Assembly (NCBI GenBank): GCA_020628425.1
Contig: JAHDEZ010000020.1
Location: 1-44,482, forward strand
Length of the DNA stretch: 44,482 nucleotides
Direction of reading: 5' to 3'
Source: Hellea sp.
GTDB lineage: Bacteria > Pseudomonadota > Alphaproteobacteria > Caulobacterales > Maricaulaceae
Shown one piece after another: positions 15,642 through 23,763 of the stretch (positions are counted from its first letter, which is position 1; each line of letters starts with the position of its first letter). Both the position numbers and the translations under genes were made by a program. Below the pieces are notes generated by a model. That model made no database searches and was not told the DNA's origin. It was given only the letters and a program-made list of their open reading frames with translations.

Positions 15642-15688
15642 AGCCGCTCAATCGAGCAAATAAAACTAAACTAAGTTGGAAGGAAGCC

Positions 15689-16453
15689 ATGTCGAACTTA
15701 AAAACAGCAAAATGCCTCGCGCTAGCCAGCGTAGCAGCTTTTGCTATCGTGTCGCCGGCCCAAGCACAATCATTGGACTCGGCGCTTAGTGAAGCCAAGC
15801 GTACAACGACCGCTGCGGCTGCATCTCAGCAAACTGTTGAGCGTCTGGATGATGAAGCGGATAATATGGCAAGGGAATATAGTGCTCTCTTGCAGCGTCG
15901 CGACAGTCTGGAAATTTTCGTTGCCCGTCAGGAGTTGTTCCTGGAGTCGCAAACTGATCAAATCGAATCTCTGAGAGAACAGTTGTCGACGGTCGAGCAA
16001 ACCAAGCAGGATTTGGTGCCGATGATGATCCGCATGGCGGTTGATCTGGAGGCTGAAATCAAAGCCGATTATCCATTTGATTTGGAGCGTCGTCTGGACC
16101 GTGTAAAGTTTGTAATGAATACTTTGGCTGACCCGTCTGAGCAGCCTGTTGAGCAATATCGTCAGCTTTTGACGGCTTACACAAATGAGGTCAATCTCGG
16201 CAATGGTATGGATTCTTATGAAGGGCCGCACCCTGAAGATCCAAACCGGACTGTAGATTATCTGCACTTTGGTCGTGTCGCTTTCGTCTACATGACGAAA
16301 GAGGAAGATGAAATTGCATACTACAACTTGCAAGACAGAACATGGGAGCAGGCTGATACAGGACTGGCTCTAGAAATGCGCCAAGCCATCCGTATGGCGA
16401 ACGGCGAAGCCACTCAGGATCTGGTCGTCGTACCATTGAAACTGATTCAGTAG
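15689..16453 (+). CDS. DUF3450 family periplasmic coiled-coil protein (second copy)
   Basis: A 254-residue exported protein. An open frame extends back to 15584, but the ATG at 15689 is preceded by GGAAGGA and begins a good signal peptide (residues 1-27, cleavage AQAQ). A coiled coil (about 45-95) is followed by the DUF3450 core: DYPFDLERRLDRV, NEVNLGNGMDSYEGPHP, HFGRVAFVYM and RQAIRMANGEATQD. This is the compact, typical family length. It is paralogous to the gene upstream, which has the same ending but a 70-residue insertion. The next gene starts 17 bases later. Confidence 0.88.
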   Translation: MSNLKTAKCLALASVAAFAIVSPAQAQSLDSALSEAKRTTTAAAASQQTVERLDDEADNMAREYSALLQRRDSLEIFVARQELFLESQTDQIESLREQLSTVEQTKQDLVPMMIRMAVDLEAEIKADYPFDLERRLDRVKFVMNTLADPSEQPVEQYRQLLTAYTNEVNLGNGMDSYEGPHPEDPNRTVDYLHFGRVAFVYMTKEEDEIAYYNLQDRTWEQADTGLALEMRQAIRMANGEATQDLVVVPLKLIQ

Positions 16454-16470
16454 GATTTAGGGGATAAAAA

Positions 16471-17853
16471 GTGAGTAACTCTATGAATATTTTGAAGAAA
16501 TGCCTTGTTGCGATGCTAGCAATGTCGGCATTTGTTGTGTCTGCGCCGGAAGCACAGTCACAATCTGTATCGCAGATTTTGCAAGACATCCGTAACGACT
16601 CTGCAAAAACGCAACAGGAAAACGCTGAGCGGGAAAGAAAGTTCCGTCAAGAGCGTGATTCGCGTGCGTCTCTGCTGGCACAAGCTCGCGAAGAACTGCG
16701 TGTCTTGGAGGCTCGTGAGGCCACAATTCGTCGTCAATTCGGTTCAAACGAAGGAACCATCGTGCGTTTGGAGACAGAACGCGATGCCGCTACGGGTGAG
16801 TTTAGTGAAGTGTTCGGTCTGTCACGCAATAAGGCAACGGAATTCCGGGCTATCCTTGATAACTCTTTAGTGTCGGCGGAGATGCCTGGTCGTACAGACG
16901 AGCTGCAAGAAATCGCTAATTCAGAAGCCTTGCCGTCTACCGAACAGCTGAACCTAATGTACACAACACTTCTTGACGAGATCCGGGCTCAGAGACAGGT
17001 TAAATCTTTTAAAGCCAAGGTTGCTAACCATAATGATGGTGAAGAGGTTGACGTGACCCGCGTAGGTCCATTTGCCGTATTTACAAAAGACGGTGGTGAG
17101 TTCCTGACATACACGCCTTCCGCAGTATCGAAAGGTCAGCTGCCATTGATGAAGCCGAAGACACAGATCGGCGGGCGTCCAAACGCAGCCGCATCATCCG
17201 TAGGTGCTGCATCTGCTGGTGATATTATCGATGCACCAATTGACCCGACACGCGGTAACCTGGTTAAGACATTTGACCGCTATCCAACGTGGCAGGAGCG
17301 TGTCGCTCAGGGTGGTACAATCGGTTATATCATCATCTTTGGTGCTCTGGCTCTGGCTATCTTTGGTATACTGAACATCTTACGTCTGCTGGCAACATCC
17401 GCAGCTGTCCGTGGTCAGAAGCGCAAAGCGCAGGCTGGTAAAAACCCTCTGGGACGCATTATGTCAGCCTACGACGGCGTAAAAGACAAGGGCAGTGAGG
17501 CTGTTGAGCTGGCACTGGACGAGGCTATCCTGAAGGAATCGCCAAAGCTTGAATTTGGTCTCAGTCTTCTGAAGCTGGGTGCAGGTATCGCTCCTCTGAT
17601 GGGTCTTCTGGGTACGGTTACAGGTATGATTAAGACCTTCCAGGCCATGACTATCTTCGGTACGGGTAATGCCCAGACAATGGCCGGCGGTATCTCGGAA
17701 GCCCTGGTGACAACAATGTTGGGTCTGATTGCGGCTATTCCGTTGCTTATTCTGCACAGTTTCTGTCAGTCTCTGGCGCGCGGTGTCCAGTCTACTCTGG
17801 AAGAGCAGTCTGCCGGTATCGTGGCACGTCACGTTGAAAGTCGTAGCGCATAA
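16471..17853 (+). CDS. Secreted coiled-coil / MotA-TolQ-ExbB fusion (TtpC-like)
   Basis: A 460-residue inner-membrane protein. The GTG start has AGGGGAT 6-7 bases upstream; an in-frame ATG at 16483 is an alternative. A signal peptide (to about residue 31) and a periplasmic coiled coil (35-100, rich in E/R) are followed by a linker domain, a membrane helix (about 284-305) and a full ExbB-type channel domain (about 330-455) with LGAGIAPLMGLLGTVTGMI and the glycine-rich MAGGISEALVTT. This architecture matches TtpC, the extra component of the Vibrio TonB2 system. It should join ExbB and ExbD in a proton-driven complex. Codons look optimised for high expression. Confidence 0.9.
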   Translation: MSNSMNILKKCLVAMLAMSAFVVSAPEAQSQSVSQILQDIRNDSAKTQQENAERERKFRQERDSRASLLAQAREELRVLEAREATIRRQFGSNEGTIVRLETERDAATGEFSEVFGLSRNKATEFRAILDNSLVSAEMPGRTDELQEIANSEALPSTEQLNLMYTTLLDEIRAQRQVKSFKAKVANHNDGEEVDVTRVGPFAVFTKDGGEFLTYTPSAVSKGQLPLMKPKTQIGGRPNAAASSVGAASAGDIIDAPIDPTRGNLVKTFDRYPTWQERVAQGGTIGYIIIFGALALAIFGILNILRLLATSAAVRGQKRKAQAGKNPLGRIMSAYDGVKDKGSEAVELALDEAILKESPKLEFGLSLLKLGAGIAPLMGLLGTVTGMIKTFQAMTIFGTGNAQTMAGGISEALVTTMLGLIAAIPLLILHSFCQSLARGVQSTLEEQSAGIVARHVESRSA

Positions 17854-17882
17854 GCGCTGCGACCCTATAGGGAACAGTTCAC

Positions 17883-18419
17883 ATGGAACTATTAAATCCA
17901 GTCAACGCTATTAGCAGTTTGCAGCAGTTCTTGAACCAAGGTGGTCCGGTTCTGCTTGCAATCCTGTTCTTGGCGTTCTTCCTCTGGGCTTTTATCTTTG
18001 AGCGCTTGGCCTATTATCAGGTCGCTCATAAGCCCATGATGCGCCGACTGAGAGGAGAGTGGACTGACCGTACCGATAAAACGTCATGGCGGGCTCAGGC
18101 CATCCGGGACGAGATCGTGTCTCAGGTCAAAGTCAACACTTCTCAAAATGTCGATATCATTAAAACTCTGGTGGCTTTGGCACCGCTGCTGGGCCTTCTT
18201 GGTACAGTGACGGGGATGATCGAAGTGTTTGACAAAATGGCTCTGTCCGGTTCGTCAAACGCGCGTGATATGGCCGGTGGTATCTTTAAAGCGACCATCC
18301 CTACCATGGCCGGTATGACGGTTGCCCTGTCAGGTATGTTTTTCCCGACTTATTTCGAGAAGAAATCCCGACGCGAAACCGCCAAGTTTTCCGATATGCT
18401 GGGAGGTGAGCATGCGTAG
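17883..18419 (+). CDS. exbB: ExbB-type proton channel (MotA/TolQ/ExbB family)
   Basis: A 178-residue inner-membrane protein with three membrane segments: about 20-42, then two in the channel domain 95-165. The signature LAPLLGLLGTVTGMIEVF and the later MAGGIFKATIPTMAGM match ExbB2/TolQ-type channels. It would form the pentameric proton channel around an ExbD dimer and drive TonB. The short length and the N-terminal QGGPVLLAILFL fit the TonB2-associated ExbB class. Its end overlaps the first exbD by 8 bases. Confidence 0.93.
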   Translation: MELLNPVNAISSLQQFLNQGGPVLLAILFLAFFLWAFIFERLAYYQVAHKPMMRRLRGEWTDRTDKTSWRAQAIRDEIVSQVKVNTSQNVDIIKTLVALAPLLGLLGTVTGMIEVFDKMALSGSSNARDMAGGIFKATIPTMAGMTVALSGMFFPTYFEKKSRRETAKFSDMLGGEHA

Positions 18420-18825
18420 AAGTCGTCGTCGAATTACAGATGATGGTGATGCCGTAAACGTCACACCTATGCTTGATATCGTGTTCATCATGTTGATCTT
18501 CTTCATCGTGACCGCGACCTTCCTGAACGTCAAAGGCCTGGATTTTACCCAGCCTAGAGATTCAGGTGGTGAGTCCACGGGTGACCCGAAGCCGGTCATT
18601 GGTGTGTATGTTGACGAGCAAAGCTTATGTTCAGTTGAAGGTGTTCCGAAGGAATGTTCTGAGGTGGAAATCGCTGTTGAAGGCCTTCTGGCCAACAAGC
18701 CTGGCGCGACCGTGAATATTCAAGTCCATTATGCCTCTGACCACAAGGTTCAGGTGCTTTTGAAGGACCGTTTTCTTAAGAGAAAGCAGAAGACAAAAAT
18801 CGAATATGTTGGAAAACCCGGTTAG
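18412..18825 (+). CDS. exbD: ExbD-type protein, first copy
   Basis: A 137-residue ExbD/TolR family protein. The ATG at 18412 has GGGAGGTGAG just upstream and lies inside the end of exbB. A basic N-terminus is followed by VTPMLDIVFIMLIFFIV, with the proton-carrying aspartate at residue 22, and then a periplasmic domain. That domain has a cysteine pair (C-x9-C in LCSVEGVPKEC) and a basic C-terminal tail (LKRKQKTKIEYVGKPG) instead of the usual ExbD ending, so it is somewhat divergent. It is expected to sit in the ExbB channel. Confidence 0.9.
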   Translation: MRRSRRRITDDGDAVNVTPMLDIVFIMLIFFIVTATFLNVKGLDFTQPRDSGGESTGDPKPVIGVYVDEQSLCSVEGVPKECSEVEIAVEGLLANKPGATVNIQVHYASDHKVQVLLKDRFLKRKQKTKIEYVGKPG

Positions 18826-18863
18826 GGCTTGATTTCTGACCAGAAATGTAATAAGGTAACTTT

Positions 18864-19262
18864 ATGTCAAGACGACGTTCCAGAATCGAGATCCCTGATG
18901 AGGAAACAGAGCTGAACATGACACCTATGCTTGATGTGGTGTTTATTCTTCTGATCTTCTTCATTGTGACGACGGTTTTTGTTAAGAAGACAGGTATTGA
19001 CCCGGAAGAACCCTTCGCTGAACAGGCTGAAGAGTGGAACCCGACAATCTTGGTCGGTGTGAATGACATTGACGAAGTTTGGATTGCTGACAAACCATTC
19101 GAAGTCGGTGAAATCAGGTCCATCCTGCAAACGATGAAAGACGAAACACCCGAGGCGACAGCGGTTATTGAAGCTGATGCCGAGGCATCTGCAGGTGTAG
19201 TTGGAGATATTCAGCTCATTATGCAGGACCTAGAAATCAAAACGCGTGTTTCGACGAAATAA
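18864..19262 (+). CDS. exbD: ExbD-type protein, second copy
   Basis: A 132-residue ExbD family protein with MTPMLDVVFILLIFFIVTTVF; the functional aspartate is D24. The periplasmic domain ends with VVGDIQLIMQDLEIKTRV, close to the family norm. With two ExbD genes and two ExbB-type channels (one fused) in the locus, the complex may use a heterodimeric ExbD pair; that is inference. TAAGG lies about 7-11 bases before the ATG. It is preceded by 38 non-coding bases after the first exbD. Confidence 0.93.
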   Translation: MSRRRSRIEIPDEETELNMTPMLDVVFILLIFFIVTTVFVKKTGIDPEEPFAEQAEEWNPTILVGVNDIDEVWIADKPFEVGEIRSILQTMKDETPEATAVIEADAEASAGVVGDIQLIMQDLEIKTRVSTK

Positions 19263-19274
19263 GGAAGTATAGCT

Positions 19275-19916
19275 ATGGGATCTCTGTTTAGATTCATTTT
19301 TGCCATTCTACCCGCGGCTTTGATAGCGGTGAGTTTGTTCCTGTTGATGATTTATCTCATTAGCGACGATTTCGAAGCTAAAGAGCAGCTTGAGCAATTG
19401 GATTTTGAAATTAATCCAAAGGCTGAAGAGATTGAGCGTCGGACAAGAAGTGTCCAGCGTGCAACGCGTTCTCAGAACATTGAAACGCCGCCTCCTGCGC
19501 CGCGTATTGAAACCGAGGCAGCGTCCAAGCCTAAGGAAGCTATCGCGTCCATTACAGGTGCTGTTCCTGAGTTTGAAGCTCCACGCCTTGATCCGAATGA
19601 CATCAAGATTGCCGTGAGTGACCGCGATGCGCAGCCTTTGGTGCGTATGCCGGGTAAGGTTCCGGATCGGGCTCTGCGTGATGGTAAATCAGGTCACTGC
19701 AGAATGCGTTTCGACGTGAATACAAGTGGTGCCCCGTTTAACATCGTTGCTTATAGCTGCACGCACAGCATGTTTGAGCGCGAGTCAATCCGAGCGACCT
19801 CCAAGTTTAAATACCGTCCAAAAATCGTTGACGGTAATGCGGTGGAGATGCGCGGCGTGGAAACCAAGATCACATATCGTGTGACAGATGAAAGAGGGAA
19901 TATCTTGCCGGAATAA
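19275..19916 (+). CDS. tonB: TonB energy transducer, first copy
   Basis: A 213-residue TonB protein: one N-terminal membrane anchor (residues 6-30), a short periplasmic linker with only TPPPAP rather than a long proline-rich spacer, and a TonB C-terminal domain (about 125-205) with GHCRMRFDVN, FKYRPK and TKITYRV. Two cysteines (C142, C162) may form a disulfide, as in many alphaproteobacterial TonBs. It touches receptor TonB boxes and transmits energy from ExbB/ExbD. It aligns gap-free with the second TonB at 21587. It starts 12 bases after exbD. Confidence 0.93.
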   Translation: MGSLFRFIFAILPAALIAVSLFLLMIYLISDDFEAKEQLEQLDFEINPKAEEIERRTRSVQRATRSQNIETPPPAPRIETEAASKPKEAIASITGAVPEFEAPRLDPNDIKIAVSDRDAQPLVRMPGKVPDRALRDGKSGHCRMRFDVNTSGAPFNIVAYSCTHSMFERESIRATSKFKYRPKIVDGNAVEMRGVETKITYRVTDERGNILPE

Positions 19917-19922
19917 TCCGGC
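19907..19922 (+). other. Hairpin enclosing the tonB stop codon
   Basis: GCCGGA (19907-19912) and TCCGGC (19917-19922) form a 6-bp GC-rich stem, extendable by a T-A pair (19906/19923), with loop ATAA; the TAA stop of tonB spans 19914-19916. There is no T run, so it is not a classical terminator. It could mark mRNA processing or protect the upstream message. Confidence 0.4.
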
Positions 19923-19965
19923 AGGTCTACCGAATTGCGTAATTGGCTAAATAAGGATTTGTGCC

Positions 19966-21456
19966 ATGAATTTTAAGAAGTCTATCGCCAAAATTACAGC
20001 TGTCAGCCTGATTGCATTATCAGCGACATTTGTGTCGACGGCGACATTTACGCCTGAAGCTCAGGCGCAAGCGGTTGAGGGACGTCAGTTTGGTTCCGCA
20101 TCCGGTCAACTTGTTAACGATGCGCAAACCCTGGCGCAATCCGAGCAATACAGCGCGGCTCTTTCCAAGCTCAACGAAGCGATTGCGATGCCGGACCTCA
20201 ACCCATATGAGCGTTCGACTATCTACACGATTATGGGGCACTATTATTATCAGATGGATAATGTGTCTCAGGCGATCGCTAATAACCGCAATGCAATTAA
20301 CGCTGGTGGTTTGATGCCTAATGAAGTTACCGGCCTTGAAAAAAATATAGCTCAGCTTCTTATTGCCAGTGGTCAATATGTTGAAGGCGCGCAGGCGCTG
20401 GAAGCTTGGGTGCGTAAAACAGGTGACCGGGATCCCAAGAACACGACCTATATCATGCAGGCATGGGTGCAGGCCGAGCAATATCGTCAGGCGCTTCCAT
20501 GGGCCGAGCAATGGTTTAATTCTGCAAACCCAAAAGAGCGTAAGCATTTTGACCTTTTGAACTTCCTTTATAATGATCTTGGCATGCAAGGCCGCCAGGC
20601 TGACATCGTCAAAGAGATGATAGTCCGTTGGCCGGAAGATAATACATTGTGGGATAACTGGATTTCATTATTGGCGGCCGGTGGCCGTGAGCAAGACGCG
20701 TTTGAAGTCAATAAGATGCGATATCTCGCGGGTACTATGACGACCGAGACCGACATCAAAAAGATCGTTGAATATTACCAATATTACGAGATGCCATTTC
20801 AAGCGGCTTTGATCATGGAAAAGGAAATGAACGCCAATCGGATTTCTAAAAATGCCGATAACCTGGTACGTTTGTCTGACTTGTTCCGTCAAGCGCGAGA
20901 GTATAAGCGTGCGCTGCCTATTCTGAAAGAAGCGGCTAATGTATCAGGTCGTTCCAAGTCTTGGGCCAATTACGGCGAAGCCTTGTATCAACAAGGACAG
21001 TGCGCCGAAGCTGAGACAGCTTTGCGTAAGGCCATGGACCTGGGGTATGATCGTGGCAAGTCTTGGATGCTTATAGCGAATTGCCGTTACGAAGCAGGTC
21101 AAAAGGAACAACGCCCGTCTTGTGATGGAACCACACCGGAGCAACGTCTGGCTTCGCCTAAAGTGAAAAAGAACGAGTCCGCGCTTGAGGCTTTCCGTAA
21201 GGTGCCTGCGACTGCACGTGATTATCGTTCTGCTCAAAAATGGGTCGATTTTGTAACCAGCGAAAATCGTTCATTTGAATTCCGCTGTGAAGAAAAAGCG
21301 GCCATTGAGAAAGACCTTTGCATGATTAAAATCGAGAATGCTTATGCGCTTGAGATTATTCGTGGCGGTTTCTTCTTGGATGATGAGGACCAGCATTGTA
21401 CGACCTTCAAGGCAGAGTATGACTCACTCTACACAGCCGAAGGCGCCAGCGAATAA
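19966..21456 (+). CDS. Periplasmic TPR protein of the TonB locus, first copy
   Basis: A 496-residue exported protein. The signal peptide (residues 1-36) ends in AQAQA. The body consists of TPR-like helical repeats, including YSAALSKLNEAIAMPDLNP, YRQALPWAEQWFN and YKRALPILKEAANVSG. A C-terminal domain (about 410-485) has several cysteines and the motif NAYALEIIRG. TPR proteins of this kind lie beside TonB2 systems in many gammaproteobacteria; their job is not settled but probably involves binding TonB or receptors. It is clearly homologous to 22231-23676 and to the shorter 23764-24678. A terminator follows. Confidence 0.88.
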   Translation: MNFKKSIAKITAVSLIALSATFVSTATFTPEAQAQAVEGRQFGSASGQLVNDAQTLAQSEQYSAALSKLNEAIAMPDLNPYERSTIYTIMGHYYYQMDNVSQAIANNRNAINAGGLMPNEVTGLEKNIAQLLIASGQYVEGAQALEAWVRKTGDRDPKNTTYIMQAWVQAEQYRQALPWAEQWFNSANPKERKHFDLLNFLYNDLGMQGRQADIVKEMIVRWPEDNTLWDNWISLLAAGGREQDAFEVNKMRYLAGTMTTETDIKKIVEYYQYYEMPFQAALIMEKEMNANRISKNADNLVRLSDLFRQAREYKRALPILKEAANVSGRSKSWANYGEALYQQGQCAEAETALRKAMDLGYDRGKSWMLIANCRYEAGQKEQRPSCDGTTPEQRLASPKVKKNESALEAFRKVPATARDYRSAQKWVDFVTSENRSFEFRCEEKAAIEKDLCMIKIENAYALEIIRGGFFLDDEDQHCTTFKAEYDSLYTAEGASE

Positions 21457-21486
21457 TAGTGCGGCGAGCATAATAATTTAAAATCA

Positions 21487-21510
21487 GCCCCGTTTTAGCG
21501 GGGTTTTTTT
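21487..21510 (+). terminator. Rho-independent terminator after the first TonB-TPR cassette
   Basis: CCCCG/CGGGG (21488-21492 and 21499-21503) with loop TTTTAG is followed at once by seven T residues (21504-21510). It lies 31 bases past the TPR stop and separates the main operon from the second tonB. Confidence 0.9.
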
Positions 21511-21586
21511 ATGAGCAAAATTATTATTGTTATACTATTGCAATTTCCGTATTATTATGTTATAAAATAACTATAAGGAGGACAAT

Positions 21587-22228
21587 ATGCATTTACCTAA
21601 ATTACTATTTGCTGGAACGGCTGCCGCTGCGATGGCAACAGGCCTTGGATTGATCATGGTCAATCTTATACATGTGGATTTTGAGGCCGAGGCCGAAACA
21701 GAAGTTCTCGATTTTGCTATTAATTTCGAAGTAGAACCTATTTGTGATTGTATAGCGCCGACACTTGCCATGCCTGTCCGGGCTGAGGACATTGAGATTC
21801 CGCCTCCGTTTGAGCGTTTTGAAGTTGTGGACGCGACCAAGCCAAAAGAAGATATTTTTGTAACAGAGACTATACCCCCATTTGATCCGCCTATTCTCGG
21901 GCCTGATGACTATTTTTCTGTCTCAATCGACACTGAAAATCCGACGCCCATTGTCAGGTTCCCCGGTCGCGTTCCGGATAAAGCTCTGCGTGAGGGCCGT
22001 TCCGGCCATTGCAATATGATCTTTAGTGTGAATACGCTGGGGGCCACCTACAATGTACGGGCTAAAAATTGCTCCCATTATATGTTTGAAACCAGCAGTA
22101 TCAGCGCAACTCAAAGGTTTAAATACCGACCTCGACTGCAAGGCGGTCAGCCCGTAGACATGCATGGTGTGACCACCAAAATCACTTACCGGGTTTTGGA
22201 TGAAGACGGTCGTTTAATGCCGGAATAA
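21587..22228 (+). CDS. TonB energy transducer, second copy
   Basis: A 213-residue TonB paralog. It has a membrane anchor (residues 6-30), an IPPP linker segment and a C-terminal domain with GHCNMIFSVN and FKYRPR. It is identical in length to the first TonB, and residues 121-213 align without gaps at about 60 percent identity counted by eye; C142 and C162 are conserved. It carries an extra CDC pair (C53, C55) in the linker. A strong Shine-Dalgarno (AAGGAGGA, 21575-21582) precedes the ATG. The upstream 75 bases after the terminator are very AT-rich and should hold its own promoter, though no clear -35/-10 pair can be fixed. Confidence 0.9.
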   Translation: MHLPKLLFAGTAAAAMATGLGLIMVNLIHVDFEAEAETEVLDFAINFEVEPICDCIAPTLAMPVRAEDIEIPPPFERFEVVDATKPKEDIFVTETIPPFDPPILGPDDYFSVSIDTENPTPIVRFPGRVPDKALREGRSGHCNMIFSVNTLGATYNVRAKNCSHYMFETSSISATQRFKYRPRLQGGQPVDMHGVTTKITYRVLDEDGRLMPE

Positions 22229-22230
22229 CC

Positions 22231-23676
22231 GTGCAGTTTTTGGAGAAATTTCTATGTTTGAGCCTTCTGCTCTTTTTAGGGCAGGGGGCTTCGGCTTGGG
22301 CAGACGATCATTGGTGCGATTACAGAGTTGAGCTAAGACGTCTGGTTGGTGATATTTCCCACCGCGATAATGATGATCATTACCGGTCTGAAATTCAGAA
22401 ATATCAAGAAGCGTTAAGTCTTCCGAATCTGAAACCCTGCGAGCTTTCAACAATATACGTTATGCTGGGTCATTATCATTACCAACAAGACAATATCCCG
22501 GAAGCTATCGCCAATAACCGAAAAGCCATCGATGCGGGCGGGCTTCAACCGGATGAAGCAATCGGCATTGAAAAAAACATCGCCCAGCTCATGATTGCCA
22601 ATGGAGATTATGTGGAAGGGGCACGCGCATTGGAGGACTGGGTGGAGGCGACCGGTGAACGGAATCCTAAAAATATAAGATACATCATGCAGGCGCTTAT
22701 TCAGGTTGAGAATTATTCTGAGGCTTTACCGTATGCCGAAGAGTGGTTTGACAATGCCGAACCCAAAGAGCGCAAACATTATGATTTGATGAATTTCCTA
22801 TACAATGATCAGGGGCAACAAAGTAAACAATTGGAAATAGTCCTGGCTATGATCGAAAAATGGCCAGAGGACCAAGCTCTCTGGGACAACTGGATTAGTC
22901 TTCTCAACAATGGCGGGCGGGAACGAGACGCTTTTGATGTTCATAAAATGCGATATGCAGCAGGTCATTATTCTTCTGAAGCGAATATAAAAAAACTGGT
23001 CGAATATCACCACTATTATGGCCAGCCCTATCAAGCCGCTCGTATCATGGAAGTGGAATTAACTCGCCACCGTCTTCAAAATACCGAAGAAAACTATCTG
23101 CGGCTCTATGGTCTTTACCGTGAATCTCGGGAACCGGAAAAAGCTTTAGGCGCAATAGAACGTGCTGCAGGGTTTTTTGGCTCCCATAAGATCTGGGCCG
23201 ATTATGGCTCCGCCTTGTGTGAAGCTGGCCAGACTGACAAGGCCGACAAAGCATTCGAAACAGCAATTGAAATTGGTGGAAGCTCTGAACTGTTAAAATG
23301 GGAAATCGCGTTTTGCCATTATAACAATGCCCGGAAAATCCCATTGCCGAGTTGCGCGCGTTATTACGATGTCGATACTACAGCATCACCTCGTTACCTC
23401 GCCAATGAAAATACTATTGATGCTTTGAAGAATATTCAGATGCCAAACCGAAACTACGAACAAGGGCAAAAGTTACTGACTGAAGTTGTTCAAGAGAATG
23501 AAGGCATTGCCTACCAATGTGGAAATCCTGTGAGTTTTGAAGATAACGAGTGTTTTAAAGCGATAAAAAATGCATATGCATTGGAAATCATTCGGGGTGA
23601 GTTTTCCCTATCTGAAAAAGATAAACGATGCTTGGCGTTAAAGGAGGAATATGACGCCCGCTACATCGATAAATAA
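22231..23676 (+). CDS. Periplasmic TPR protein of the TonB locus, second copy
   Basis: A 481-residue exported protein. It starts at a GTG 2 bases after the tonB stop with only a weak CCGGA upstream, so translation is probably coupled. A signal peptide (about residues 1-25, SAWADD) is followed by TPR helices that match the first TPR protein at more than half of positions over DNIPEAIANNRKAIDAGG and the following 180 residues. The C-terminal domain retains NAYALEIIRG and cysteines. Codon use is less biased than in the first cassette, which suggests lower expression. Confidence 0.87.
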   Translation: MQFLEKFLCLSLLLFLGQGASAWADDHWCDYRVELRRLVGDISHRDNDDHYRSEIQKYQEALSLPNLKPCELSTIYVMLGHYHYQQDNIPEAIANNRKAIDAGGLQPDEAIGIEKNIAQLMIANGDYVEGARALEDWVEATGERNPKNIRYIMQALIQVENYSEALPYAEEWFDNAEPKERKHYDLMNFLYNDQGQQSKQLEIVLAMIEKWPEDQALWDNWISLLNNGGRERDAFDVHKMRYAAGHYSSEANIKKLVEYHHYYGQPYQAARIMEVELTRHRLQNTEENYLRLYGLYRESREPEKALGAIERAAGFFGSHKIWADYGSALCEAGQTDKADKAFETAIEIGGSSELLKWEIAFCHYNNARKIPLPSCARYYDVDTTASPRYLANENTIDALKNIQMPNRNYEQGQKLLTEVVQENEGIAYQCGNPVSFEDNECFKAIKNAYALEIIRGEFSLSEKDKRCLALKEEYDARYIDK

Positions 23677-23763
23677 TCAGACAAATTACAGTTCTCACCT
23701 TTGACGATAGCGAACCCCGTTGATATCTATAGCGCGTCAATTAAATTTGCTGAAAGTTGCGTT

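Noticed and set aside
15584..15688. N-terminal extension of the second DUF3450 protein
   Set aside because: The internal ATG at 15689 has a strong ribosome site and begins a classical signal peptide; the extension would cover the paired RNA arms and bury the signal. Similar upstream extensions were rejected at 781, 6398, 18322, 23701, 34568, 36345, 37858 and 37961.
18412..18825. Frameshift near the end of the first exbD
   Set aside because: The unusual basic C-terminus suggested one, but the other two frames of this stretch run into stop codons quickly and do not restore a typical ExbD ending.
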